Shown here: positions 34,261-43,800 of the stretch, piece after piece | How the letters are laid out: each line of letters begins with the position of its first letter | Numbering within the stretch: position 1 is the stretch's first letter | DNA from: RGIG9608 sp045602425 | GTDB taxonomy: Bacteria > Bacteroidota > Bacteroidia > Bacteroidales > Paludibacteraceae | Direction of reading: 5' to 3' | Length of the DNA stretch: 64,000 nucleotides | Assembly: GCA_045602425.1 (NCBI GenBank) | Contig: JAZSBO010000005.1 | Span: 110,148-174,147 of the forward strand | Program-made: the position numbers and the translations under genes | The notes under the pieces: model-generated | Databases searched by the model: none | What the model saw: only the letters and a program-made list of their open reading frames with translations | Told to the model about the DNA's origin: nothing

Positions 34261-34305
34261 TATGATGCGTAAATAAAGATATGTGTCGTATGACGCATAA
34301 ATAAA
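34261..34305. repeat. Two 17-bp direct repeats upstream of the SatD-family gene (possible operator)
   Basis: TATGATGCGTAAATAAA (34261-34277) and TATGACGCATAAATAAA (34289-34305) match at 15 of 17 positions and start 28 bp apart, less than three helical turns. They lie 58 bp before the -7 box of the SatD-family gene, whose product has an HTH-like C-terminus. An operator role is inference. Confidence 0.55.
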
Positions 34306-34362
34306 ATACAACACATATAATGTATATAATAAAAATATGAGCCAAATTATTCATATTTTATG

Positions 34363-34370
34363 TATCTTTG
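34363..34370 (+). promoter_or_regulatory. -7 box (TATCTTTG) of the SatD-DUF3307-hsdM unit
   Basis: TATCTTTG matches TANNTTTG. Transcription would start about 34377, leaving a leader of 8-14 nt before the ATGs at 34385/34391. The box lies inside the longest open frame (from 34337), which is why I use the downstream start. No -33 TTTG is seen, so an activator could be needed. Confidence 0.5.
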
Positions 34371-34390
34371 CGATTGTAAATACTATGAAT

Positions 34391-35113
34391 ATGGAAAAAA
34401 AGAAAGTGGCAGTAATCACTGGCGATTTAGTTAATTCACGCCAAATTTCTATCGAAAAACGGAAAGAAATTTATGCGTATATGGAATGGAGCTATTCTTG
34501 CTTTGTCATTCAGCGAGGCTGCTTTACTGATTTCAAATTAGAATTTTTCAGGGGCGACAGTTTCCAGTTGCTGGTGGAAAATCCTGAAATGGCTCTACGA
34601 CTGGCATTGTTTCTACGTGCAAGATTGCGTGCTGCCTATGGGAGAAAGAATCTGCAGGAAGAACCTTTGTTGTCGAAATATACGCAGAAGAGCGGCAACA
34701 AAAAACTTTGGGATGCACGAATGTCCATAGGCATTGGTGATATGGAATATCGTTCAAAGTCTGTCATAACTTCCGATGGCGAAGCCTTCGTTTTGTCAGG
34801 GCACGAACTGGACAAAATGAAATCAAATGAACGTCTATCCATAAAAATGCAAGGTGTTGAGGAGTGTTCGTTATTGCAGTCGCAATTCAACACACTGCTT
34901 CGCATGGGTGACGCATTGGTACAGGGATGGACAGAAGCCCAGTCACAATTGGCGGCAGAATGCCTTTTGTTTCCAAATAAAACGCAGCAAGCATTAGAAA
35001 AGGAATATGGAATACCCCAAACTACCATAAGCCGACGAAAATCTGGAGGACACATTGATGAAATACTGAGCTTGTGTGATTATTTTGAAAAACTAATACC
35101 GACATTGCTATGA
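34391..35113 (+). CDS. SatD-family protein
   Basis: The 240-residue protein opens 'MEKKKVAVITGDLVNSRQ'. The ITGDLVNSR motif (9-17) and the later FFRGDSFQLL motif (52-61) are the hallmarks of the SatD family. Their spacing resembles the first metal-binding strand and the GD/GDE hairpin of palm-type nucleotide cyclases and polymerases; that link is my inference. The C-terminus (about 205-240) holds 'LEKEYGIPQTTISRRKSGG', an HTH-like segment. The family's biochemistry is not known. The stop overlaps the DUF3307 gene start by 4 nt. The pair lies between hsdS and hsdM with its own promoter-like box, so it may control, or be guarded by, the restriction genes. Confidence 0.8.
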   Translation: MEKKKVAVITGDLVNSRQISIEKRKEIYAYMEWSYSCFVIQRGCFTDFKLEFFRGDSFQLLVENPEMALRLALFLRARLRAAYGRKNLQEEPLLSKYTQKSGNKKLWDARMSIGIGDMEYRSKSVITSDGEAFVLSGHELDKMKSNERLSIKMQGVEECSLLQSQFNTLLRMGDALVQGWTEAQSQLAAECLLFPNKTQQALEKEYGIPQTTISRRKSGGHIDEILSLCDYFEKLIPTLL

Positions 35114-35832
35114 ATATAATACTTGTCATTGCAATCTTTTTGGTCGTTCATGTTTTGTTCGATTTTTATTTTCAGCCGTCTAAATGGGTAGATTCAAAAA
35201 ACACCGAAGGTTTTAAGTCGAAATACTTGTACTGGCACTGCTTTATATATGCTTTGGCAGTTTCAGGCGTCGTTTTCTTTTTGACACACGTATGCTGGCT
35301 GACCATAGTTGCATTTGTTGCAGTTGGCATTTCACATTTGATAACAGATGGCTTAAAAAAGAAATATGGAGACAGTATAGGCTATTTCTTTATGGACCAA
35401 ATCGTTCATATATTAGTATTAGGATTTTTTGTGTGGCAGGTTTGCATGAAACAAACTATAGAGGTTGACAGAAACTGGTTAATTGTTCTACTATTATATG
35501 CATTAGGATACTTGATTGTACTAAAACCATTTGGTATTACTGCGAAAAATATTATGGACACGTTTGATTTCAAGCCATCGGAAAAAGGGCTTAAAGATGG
35601 CGGATTGTGGATTGGCTATATTGAACGTTTCCTGATATTGACTTTTGTTTTGATGTCTTACTACGAGGGCATAGGTTTCCTGTTGGCAGCAAAATCAATT
35701 TTTAGGTTTGGTGAATTAAAGAATGACAATGAGATAAAACGGACTGAATATATATTGATAGGGACACTTTTGAGTTTCGGGTTGGCCGTTTGTATAGGAA
35801 TGTTAATGAAAATGACGCTGAATTATTTATAA
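35110..35832 (+). CDS. DUF3307 membrane protein
   Basis: The 240-residue integral membrane protein has about six or seven helices. The start 'MNIILVIAIFLVVHVLFDFYFQPSKWVDSKN' (in parts), with 'HxLxDFxxQ' and a later 'SHLITDGLKKKYG', is the DUF3307 pattern: conserved His and Asp at the membrane surface, as in membrane metal-dependent enzymes. Members often sit next to SatD-family genes, and an ATGA overlap ties it to SatD here. It could be a membrane effector or a partner responding to SatD; no function is established. It ends 3 nt before hsdM. Confidence 0.8.
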   Translation: MNIILVIAIFLVVHVLFDFYFQPSKWVDSKNTEGFKSKYLYWHCFIYALAVSGVVFFLTHVCWLTIVAFVAVGISHLITDGLKKKYGDSIGYFFMDQIVHILVLGFFVWQVCMKQTIEVDRNWLIVLLLYALGYLIVLKPFGITAKNIMDTFDFKPSEKGLKDGGLWIGYIERFLILTFVLMSYYEGIGFLLAAKSIFRFGELKNDNEIKRTEYILIGTLLSFGLAVCIGMLMKMTLNYL

Positions 35833-35835
35833 ACA

Positions 35836-37356
35836 ATGACCGAATCAACCATCATATCGAAAATCTGGAATATGGCCAACGTCCTGCGCGACGATGGCGT
35901 AAGTTATGGCGACTATTTGGAGCAAATCACCTATCTGCTCTTCCTGAAAATGGCCGATGAGATGAACAAGCCGCCTTATAACAAGGGGCTGAAGTTTCCA
36001 CACTTGAAGGATGCCGAAGGCAAGGAAATAGCCGATGGCGAAATGTGCGATTGGGAAACGCTCACAAGCAAGCGTGGTGCGGAGTTGGAGGCCTACTACG
36101 TGCAGATGCTTCGCAGCCTTGCCACCGAAAAAGGAATGTTGGGGCAGATTTACACCAAGAGCCAGAACAAGATTCAAGACCCTGCCAAACTGCTTCGTGT
36201 GATTGACATGATCAACCGCGAAAACTGGTCGCTGATGGGCTCCGATGTGAAAGGCAAGATTTACGAAGGTCTTTTGGAAAAGAACGCCGAAGATACCAAA
36301 AGCGGTGCGGGACAATATTTTACGCCCCGTGCATTGATTCGTGCTATGGTGGCGTGCGTGCGTCCCAAGCCCGAAAAGACCATTATCGACCCTGCCTGTG
36401 GAACGGGTGGTTTCTTCCTTGCCGCTTACGATTATATTGCAGGTCAGCCGCTCAACAAAGACCAGAAACTGTTTCTGAAGAAAAAGACCTTCTTCGGCAA
36501 CGAGATTGTGGCCAACACACGCCGTCTGTGCCTGATGAACCTTTATCTGCACAACATTGGCGAACTCGACAGCGAGGATTTCATTTCGCCTAACGATGCC
36601 CTTGTGTCCGACACAGGCAACCGCTACGATTATGTGCTCACCAATCCGCCTTTCGGCAAAAAGAGCAGCATAACCATTACCAATGAGGATGGCGAGGTAG
36701 AGAAAGAGGATTTGAGCTACAACCGCCAGGATTTTTGGGAGACAACTTCCAACAAGCAGTTGAATTTCCTTCAGCATATCAAGACCTTGCTGAAAATCAA
36801 CGGTCAGGCGGCGGTCGTCCTGCCCGACAATGTGCTTTTCGAAGGCGGTGCGGGCGAGGAGATTCGCAAACAGCTGATGAAAACAACTGAATTACACACC
36901 ATTTTGCGTCTGCCCACAGGCATTTTCTATGCCAATGGTGTGAAAGCGAATGTTTTGTTCTTCGACAACCGCCCAGCCAGCAAGGAGGTGCAGACCAAGG
37001 ACATTTGGATATACGATTACCGCACCAACATTCACCATACGCTCAAAAAGTCACCGCTCACGTTCGATGATTTGGCAGATTTTATTAAGTGCTACAACCC
37101 CGAAAACCGCAACCTGCGTACTGAAACGTGGGGCGAGTCGAATCCCGAAGGCCGTTGGCGCAAGTTCACCTACGACGAGATAATCGCCCGCGACAAAACC
37201 AATCTCGACATTTTTTGGATCAAGGACAAAACACTAACCGATTTGGACAAATTGCCTGATCCGGAAGATATAACCAACTCTATTATCGAAAATTTACAAC
37301 AAAGTTTAAATTGTTTTTCAAAAATTATTACTACCTATGGACAAAAAATTGACTAA
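35836..37356 (+). CDS. hsdM: Type I DNA methyltransferase, M subunit
   Basis: The 506-residue N6-adenine methyltransferase modifies host DNA and, with HsdS and HsdR, forms the restriction complex. The N-terminal HsdM domain is 'ISKIWNMANVLRDDGVSYGDYLEQITYLLFLK' (in parts). The SAM-binding motif I is DPACGTGGF (185-193), after 'SGAGQYFTPR', and the catalytic motif IV is NPPF (270-273). The C-terminal helix reads 'IENLQQSLNCFSKII'. Most of the gene is G+C-rich, but the last ~60 bases are AT-rich and overlap the start of the PspC gene by 20 nt, which marks the right edge of the island. Being the last gene, 3 nt after DUF3307, is unusual for type I loci. Confidence 0.96.
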   Translation: MTESTIISKIWNMANVLRDDGVSYGDYLEQITYLLFLKMADEMNKPPYNKGLKFPHLKDAEGKEIADGEMCDWETLTSKRGAELEAYYVQMLRSLATEKGMLGQIYTKSQNKIQDPAKLLRVIDMINRENWSLMGSDVKGKIYEGLLEKNAEDTKSGAGQYFTPRALIRAMVACVRPKPEKTIIDPACGTGGFFLAAYDYIAGQPLNKDQKLFLKKKTFFGNEIVANTRRLCLMNLYLHNIGELDSEDFISPNDALVSDTGNRYDYVLTNPPFGKKSSITITNEDGEVEKEDLSYNRQDFWETTSNKQLNFLQHIKTLLKINGQAAVVLPDNVLFEGGAGEEIRKQLMKTTELHTILRLPTGIFYANGVKANVLFFDNRPASKEVQTKDIWIYDYRTNIHHTLKKSPLTFDDLADFIKCYNPENRNLRTETWGESNPEGRWRKFTYDEIIARDKTNLDIFWIKDKTLTDLDKLPDPEDITNSIIENLQQSLNCFSKIITTYGQKID

Positions 37357-37522
37357 ATCAAACAACAAAATGGTTGCTGGCGTTTGTGCTGGCATTGCAG
37401 AATATTTAGGATGGGACGTAACCATTGTACGTGCTGTATATGCTGTGCTATCAGTTGTCTCAGTAGGATTCCCCGGATTGTTACTTTACATTATTCTGAC
37501 GATTGTAATGCCAAACAAATAA
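37337..37522 (+). CDS. PspC-domain protein
   Basis: The 61-residue protein is a bare PspC domain: 'KMVAGVCAGIAEYLGWDVTIVRAVYAVLSV' (in parts) followed by a membrane helix ending 'IILTIVMPNK'. PspC proteins act in membrane-stress responses in Enterobacteria; short stand-alone forms are common in Bacteroidetes with no set function. The start codon lies inside the end of hsdM (20-nt overlap). It is followed 24 nt later by the GH2 gene. Confidence 0.9.
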   Translation: MDKKLTKSNNKMVAGVCAGIAEYLGWDVTIVRAVYAVLSVVSVGFPGLLLYIILTIVMPNK

Positions 37523-37546
37523 TAACACTTTAATGGTTAATGTGAT

Positions 37547-40500
37547 ATGAAAAAGCTTTTATCGTTAGTTGTATTATGTTGGGCAATAAATGTTTTTGCA
37601 TTGCCCGAATGGCAAAGTCAGTATGCCATAGGCGAAGGTAAAATAGAACCTCACGCATATATTTTTCCATACGATGAAACTGCCGATATATCGGCGTGTT
37701 TTTTTCAAAAATCAAAATATTACAAAAGTTTGAATGGTCAGTGGAAATTTCATTGGGTACGTAATCCTGAATTGCGTCCCAAAGATTTTTATAGACCTGA
37801 TTTTTACGTCGGCAATTGGAATAATATAATAGTTCCTGGAAATTGGGAACGACAAGGTTATGGTGTTCCTGTTTATGTTAATCAAACTTACGAATTTGCG
37901 AGTGAAGCTTTCAAAGGAGAGCGTAATCCACCTTTTGTGCCAGATAGTACGAATGAAGTTGGCTCTTATCGTCGCAATTTTGAAATTCCAGCATCGTGGC
38001 AAGGGCAACGCATAGTTTTAGCTTTCGATGGTGTAACATCATTTTTTTACGTATGGCTCAATGGCGAAATGTTAGGCTATAGTCAAGATTCGAAAACTAC
38101 CGCAGAATGGGATATTACAGACAAAGTAAAAATTGGTACAAATACGCTTGCAGTAGAAGTTTATCGTTGGAGTGCAGGCTCTTATTTAGAATGTCAAGAC
38201 TTCTGGCGTTTAAGCGGGATAGAGCGTGATGTTTATGTTTATGCCACACCAAAAAGACACATTGCCGACTATAAAGTAACTGCCTCGTTGGACAAAGAGA
38301 ACTACAAAGATGGCATATTTGCTCTTGAAGCTGCGGTGTCCGGATCAGACACTAAGAGTGCAACTTTCAGATGCCTTTTATACGATGAAAGCGAACAACT
38401 TATCTACGAAAACTCGCGTTTGATACCAAGTGGCGATTCTAAATTTGGAATACAAATACCTGCTATAGAACTTCAAAACATTAAGGCTTGGAGTGCCGAA
38501 AGTCCAAATCTTTATACATTGGTATTGCGATTAGAAGGAAAAAACGGAGTACTACAACAAACAGGTTGCCGTATCGGTTTCCGAACATCGGAAATAAAAA
38601 ATCGTCAGTTTTGTATCAATGGTATTCCTATTTTGATAAAAGGCGTCAATGCACACGACCATACACAACAAGGCAGAACAACAACCAAAGAACAAATGTT
38701 GCAAGATGTTATTCTAATGAAACAAAATAACATCAACACGGTGCGTTGTGCCCATTATCCAAAGCAATTTTATTTTTACGAATTGTGTAATCAGTACGGA
38801 CTCTATGTAATTGACGAAGCCAATATCGAATCGCATGGTATGGGATACGAAGCGGTGTCTTTAGCCAAAGATTCTTCGTGGATGTCGATGCATTTGAATC
38901 GTACACAACGTATGTACGAACAAACCAAAAACATGCCAAGCGTAGTTATTTATTCATTAGGCAACGAAGCTGGCAACGGTATCAATTTCGAAAAAACATA
39001 CGAATGGATGAAACAACACGACAGCCGTCCTATTCAGTACGAAAGATCAGAAGAACATTATAATACAGACATTTATTGTCGCATGTATCGTAGCATTGAC
39101 GATGTTCGTAAATATGTACAACGAAAAGATGTTTATCGACCATTTATTCTATGCGAGTATGTTCATGCTATGGGAAACAGCGTTGGCGGCTTATATGACT
39201 ATTGGCAACTCTTCGAATCGGAACCTTTGGCACAAGGAGGTTGTGTTTGGGATTGGGTAGATCAAGCATTTGCCGAAGTAGATGAAAACGGAAAATGGTA
39301 TTGGGCTTATGGCGGCGACTATGGTCAAAATATGCCTTCAGATGGCAGTTTTTGTTGCAATGGGTTAGTAAATGCTGCTCGTGAAGCACATCCACATCTT
39401 TTCGAAGTAAGAAAAGTTTACCAATACATAAAAACAAATTTAGTAAACGAAAAACGTATGGAATTTTCGGTGAAAAATTGGCACGATTTTACCAATCTTA
39501 AAGATTTTACAATGCATTGGAAAGTTTGTGATGAACATAACAATATACTTAATTCAGGGAAACAAATCTTAAATTGTGCTGCTCACAAAACAACGACTTT
39601 TTCGCTACCAAAACCACAATTTCCTACAAACGCAAAAGAATTGTTTTTGAATATAACATGGACTCCCAACAAACCAAAACTATACGAAGCATCACAAACC
39701 ATAGTGGCTTACGACCAATTTATATTAAAAAACAAAACGTGGAAAGCACCAAACGAAATTACCATTTGTAAGTGGGAAATAAACGACAATATTGTTTCAA
39801 ACGGTATTTTGTCAGCAAAAATTTGTCCCGAAACGGGAGCATTATCATCATTTTCTAAAAATGGAAGAGAATTGCTTCATTCTCCGTTGATGCTATCGCT
39901 TTATCGACCGCTTACCGAAAACGACATTAAAGATTGGAGTGGTGTGGCTAAAAACAAACAACTCGGCTTTGACAAACTTTCACAAAAAGCAACTTCTTTT
40001 AAAGTGAAAAAAAATAGTATCAAAACAACTGTTTCAATTTTCTCTAACGAAAAAAAACAGATTGGTACAATGGACGTTACTTATTTGTTTAACTCGGATT
40101 CTACAATTTCTGTAAAAACAGTTTTTTTACCCGACACATCAGTAAAAGTTTTATCACGTATCGGTTTGACATTCCAAATGTCCAACGATTTTTCTAAAAT
40201 ATCTTATTTAGGCAAAGAATACGAGACCTATGCCGACAGAAATCAGTGTGGATTCATTCGCCAGTGTAGTACAACGCCCGACCAAATGTTTCATTCTTAT
40301 GTAGTACCTCAAGCAACAGGCAATAGAATGAATGTACGTTATGCAAAATTTTCTGATGGAGAATACGATTTAACAATAACGGCACCTGTTCCTTTCCAAT
40401 TTTCAGCACTACCTTATAGCGATGAAAATATTGATAATGCAAAACATTTAAATGAATTGTTACCCGAAACAGGATTTACTATTCACCTTGATGCTGAACA

Positions 40501-40594
40501 AATGGGAGTGGGAACAGCAACATGTGGTCCAAGCGTTTTACCACAATATTTGCTGCCTCTAAAGAAAACAACCTTCGAATTTATTTTAAAATAG
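37547..40594 (+). CDS. Exported GH2-family beta-galactosidase
   Basis: The 1015-residue enzyme has a signal peptide (MKKLLSLVVLCWAINVFA) and the full LacZ domain series: sugar-binding jelly roll ('LNGQWKFHWVRNP', about 65-225), immunoglobulin-like domain, TIM barrel, and the C-terminal small-chain domain. The acid/base Glu474 is in 'YSLGNEAGNG' and the nucleophile Glu537 in 'ILCEYVHAMGNS'. It cleaves beta-galactosides, here probably in the periplasm. With the downstream endo-glycosidase it fits host- or diet-glycan use. It starts 24 nt after the PspC gene and codon use is host-like. Confidence 0.95.
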   Translation: MKKLLSLVVLCWAINVFALPEWQSQYAIGEGKIEPHAYIFPYDETADISACFFQKSKYYKSLNGQWKFHWVRNPELRPKDFYRPDFYVGNWNNIIVPGNWERQGYGVPVYVNQTYEFASEAFKGERNPPFVPDSTNEVGSYRRNFEIPASWQGQRIVLAFDGVTSFFYVWLNGEMLGYSQDSKTTAEWDITDKVKIGTNTLAVEVYRWSAGSYLECQDFWRLSGIERDVYVYATPKRHIADYKVTASLDKENYKDGIFALEAAVSGSDTKSATFRCLLYDESEQLIYENSRLIPSGDSKFGIQIPAIELQNIKAWSAESPNLYTLVLRLEGKNGVLQQTGCRIGFRTSEIKNRQFCINGIPILIKGVNAHDHTQQGRTTTKEQMLQDVILMKQNNINTVRCAHYPKQFYFYELCNQYGLYVIDEANIESHGMGYEAVSLAKDSSWMSMHLNRTQRMYEQTKNMPSVVIYSLGNEAGNGINFEKTYEWMKQHDSRPIQYERSEEHYNTDIYCRMYRSIDDVRKYVQRKDVYRPFILCEYVHAMGNSVGGLYDYWQLFESEPLAQGGCVWDWVDQAFAEVDENGKWYWAYGGDYGQNMPSDGSFCCNGLVNAAREAHPHLFEVRKVYQYIKTNLVNEKRMEFSVKNWHDFTNLKDFTMHWKVCDEHNNILNSGKQILNCAAHKTTTFSLPKPQFPTNAKELFLNITWTPNKPKLYEASQTIVAYDQFILKNKTWKAPNEITICKWEINDNIVSNGILSAKICPETGALSSFSKNGRELLHSPLMLSLYRPLTENDIKDWSGVAKNKQLGFDKLSQKATSFKVKKNSIKTTVSIFSNEKKQIGTMDVTYLFNSDSTISVKTVFLPDTSVKVLSRIGLTFQMSNDFSKISYLGKEYETYADRNQCGFIRQCSTTPDQMFHSYVVPQATGNRMNVRYAKFSDGEYDLTITAPVPFQFSALPYSDENIDNAKHLNELLPETGFTIHLDAEQMGVGTATCGPSVLPQYLLPLKKTTFEFILK

Positions 40595-40615
40595 TCGATA
40601 AAAAGATGTTCTTTG

Positions 40616-40623
40616 TATCTTTG
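40616..40623 (+). promoter_or_regulatory. -7 box (TATCTTTG) of tRNA-Arg
   Basis: TATCTTTG lies 14 nt before the first base of the tRNA, giving a short 5' leader. It is a perfect -7 match; the -33 region is AT-rich without TTTG. Confidence 0.6.
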
Positions 40624-40637
40624 TGCAGAGAACAAAT

Positions 40638-40709
40638 GCCCTTGTAGTTCAATGGATAGAACAAAAGTTTCCTAAACTTTAGATTCGAGTTCGATTCTCG
40701 ACGGGGGTA
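40638..40709 (+). tRNA. tRNA-Arg, anticodon CCT
   Basis: The 72-nt cloverleaf is complete: 7-bp acceptor stem (GCCCTTG with CGGGGGT, two G-U pairs), D arm with the TAG..GG elements, anticodon stem AAAGT/ACTTT with loop TTCCTAA (CCT at 40671-40673), and T arm TCGAG-TTCGATT-CTCGA. The discriminator is A and CCA is not encoded. It reads the rare AGG codon. Confidence 0.95.
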
Positions 40710-40740
40710 CAATATGAAACCTCATTGTTGTACCTTTTTT
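40706..40740 (+). terminator. Intrinsic terminator overlapping the tRNA-Arg 3' end
   Basis: GGTACAA (40706-40712) pairs with TTGTACC (40728-40734), followed by six T. The 5' arm uses the last bases of the tRNA acceptor strand. A second AT-rich stem (40733-40763) follows. Confidence 0.75.
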
Positions 40741-40761
40741 ATGTTTTATAACATAAAAAAA

Positions 40762-40769
40762 GGGGGGGG
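40762..40769 (+). repeat. G8 homopolymer at the -33 position of the GH85 gene promoter
   Basis: Eight consecutive G stand out in an otherwise AT-rich stretch. They end exactly 20 nt before the -7 box at 40790, that is, where a -33 element would be. Such tracts are prone to slippage, which could switch the promoter. Confidence 0.85.
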
Positions 40770-40789
40770 AACTTCTACATTTTCTTTTC

Positions 40790-40797
40790 TAACTTTG
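40790..40797 (+). promoter_or_regulatory. -7 box (TAACTTTG) of the GH85-like gene
   Basis: TAACTTTG matches TANNTTTG and lies 38 nt before the ATG at 40836. The -33 position holds the G8 tract instead of TTTG. Confidence 0.6.
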
Positions 40798-40835
40798 CAT
40801 TATCTGTATATAATTTTAATTTAAATTTATTTTTT

Positions 40836-43800
40836 ATGAAAAAATGTTATTTGATGTTGTTGTTGGCATGCTTGCTTGTAGCACCAGCATTTGCTATACC
40901 AAAGCATGACAACTATGTTGCTCAAGACGATGTTTTAGGGTCTTGGATGTACAATTATTATTCGTCGTGGCAACCGGGTGCTGCTCCTACGGGAGGAGAG
41001 GAGAATGAAAACTTTTTCATAGGACGTGTTCGTCCTTTGAAACGTTTTACAAACGAAGCTACACAAGTTATTCAGGATTCTGAAAAAACTCGTCGTGCAA
41101 ATCGTGGTTTATTGTGGTGGGTTCCCATTGGCGAAAACGACAATGGAAATTGGACATCGATCCCTTCTTATTCGTTTGAGTCAGAGGCTTTCAGTAGCTG
41201 GAGTTACATCACTATTTATGGTAACTGGACACAAGGTTTCTTGCGTCAACCGGGAGCGTTTGCCGATGCTTGCCACAAAAATGGTGTAAAAACAGCTTGT
41301 GTTTCGGCAGCACCTTGGGCAGTAGGATTAACATCTACCGATGGTAGTCACGGACAAAACTATCAAGCATTAATTAATGGAGGAGCCGACAAACTTTTGA
41401 AACTCTTCCGTTATTATGGAATTGATGGTCTTGGTTTCAACTCTGAACAAGATTGGGGCATGCGTTCAGGAATGAAAACTTTGATTCAAAACTGTCAAGA
41501 TAAAAAAGCTACTTACGGATTAGAAGATCGTTTACATTTCGATTTCTACCAATTGTCAGATGTATTAGGAAGTGGTGGTAGCGGTACCGATTTTTCTGAT
41601 TTCTTCCCTGATGCTAACGGATTTTTCTTAAACTACAACTGGGGAGCCAGCAACTTGTCAACCTCTGTATCAAATGCAACAAGCAAAGGCGGGAATTCAT
41701 ATGATGTTTATGCTGGTATGGACCAACAAGGTCGTCAAACAGCTCCTTGGAATGTATTAAAAGACTACAACATTTCGGTAGGTCTTTGGGGCGCTCATAA
41801 CAAAAATATGATTTGGTTGGGTTCGTCTGCCGATGGTTCGTCTGCCTCAGCTATTCAAAACTGCTATTTGCGTAAATGCGAACAATTCTTTACCGGTGGT
41901 ACACAAAACCCTGTAAACGACATAGCTATTACTAACGAATTGTGTACAGGTCATGCTGGATTTTTTGGTGTATCAAAATTGGTTGCAGCCAAAAGTGCTT
42001 TGTCGTGGCAAGTGAACGACTATTTCCCATTCATATCGTATATGAACTTGGGTGTGGGTAAATTCTTCAACAACGAAGGAGAAACTACTTTCGATAGCGA
42101 ATGGTACAACATTGGTATGCAAGACCACTTGCCAACTTGGCGTTGGTGGATTACTACTTCGTACATGGGTCGTACAACTGCGGAAGTGCCAAACGATACA
42201 CATGCTACATTTACATTCGACGATGCATGGTTTGGCGGTTCGTGTATGAAAGTGACTTTCGACAATGCTGTAGGAGCTCGTGCTTATCGTTTTATTCAAA
42301 TGTATAAAACACAATTCCCTATAGCTGCAGGCGATACGTATAAACTTCGTGTACGCTACAAAGCATTGAAAGGAAAAGCAAATATGTCGTTTGCTATGAG
42401 TGCAGAGGGAGCAGAGGGTACTGCTATCTACCAAGATATGGGAACTATGTCTGCAACCGAATGGACAGTACTTGAACAAGATTTGACATCAGATTTTAAC
42501 AACAAAGTTATTGCTCAATTGGGTATGCGTTTCAACAGTGTAGATGCAGGCACAGAGATTTTGATTGGAGAGGTTGCTTTGGTGAAACAAGGTGTTACTT
42601 ACAACCCTGTAGCTCCTGTTATTGATGCGGCTAAAACAAAAATATTAAAAACAACTCACAAAGGGGTTGATTTCAAAGTGATTTGGAATTGTAGCAATGA
42701 AGAACCTAGTGGTCCTACTTATGGAAATACAGGCATAAACCTTGCAACTAGCGGAACAGCATCTTCTTCGATAAGTTCTTATAGAGAGGGGTGGACTTAT
42801 TATTACGAAAGCAATGCTATTGATGGTAATGAATCTACTAAATTCTGGTCAAGTGCAGGTCCTTCTGCAGGAGATTACTTTACTGTTGATTTAGGTTCTG
42901 CAAAACAAATTAGTGAAATCCGCATAGTGATGGATGCAACCGACTGCCCTGCAGGTGCTGTTGTTGAAATTTCATCTAATAATTCAACTTGGACTCAAAT
43001 TGGAGGCACTTTCTCAAGTCAAGGTACAATAACAGTAGATGCAGAAGGAGAAACTGCTCGATACGTTCGTTTGCGTCATACTGCTTCAACAAACAATTGG
43101 CAACAAATATTCGAATTCTATGTTTATGAATATGGTGTTGTAAGTGCAGGCTCTGTATCGGCAGATGCATGGAAATCTGTTTATAACGATGAGGTGGACA
43201 CTTGGTATTTCGAAATCTGGGGACAACAAGAAGGTGGCGAACCTCAATTGGTTACAACCACTACTACTTGGGCCGGCTATGCTGTAGAAGTGCCATTTGA
43301 CTTGAATGGAACATTGGCTGTACGTGCTGGTGTACGTGCAGTTGCTCCTGACGGAACTACTAAATCGGAAATCGTCTGGTCTGACTATATGGACGCTTCT
43401 AACCTTACTATTTTAGATAATATTGTAATTAGTAAACCTGTAATTAAGCCAAACGAAGATTTCACAATTTCGTTCGAAGATCCTAATCATGCAACAGCAA
43501 GTTGGGTAATTACCAACTCGGCTACAGGCGAAACGGTTGCTACAATAAATGATGGCGTAATAGTAGAATTCGGCGAAGGGTTATCAGAAATAGGTTCATA
43601 CGATGTTACCGTTAATGGTGTGAAAACTCCAGGACTTATTCAAATCTCACCAGAAGAAACTGGTGCAATGCCTGAAATCTATACACTTACATCTGACAAA
43701 GACCAAATAAAAGGCGGACATTTAGAAACGGCTACTGTTTCGTACACAAGCCGCGATGCCGATGGTACTGTTTCGAAAGGTTTACGTGTAGAAGACCCTT

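Noticed and set aside
35845..36777. A 310-codon open frame on the minus strand opposite hsdM
   Set aside because: It mirrors the G+C-rich hsdM gene, shows no recognisable domain and has no promoter box.
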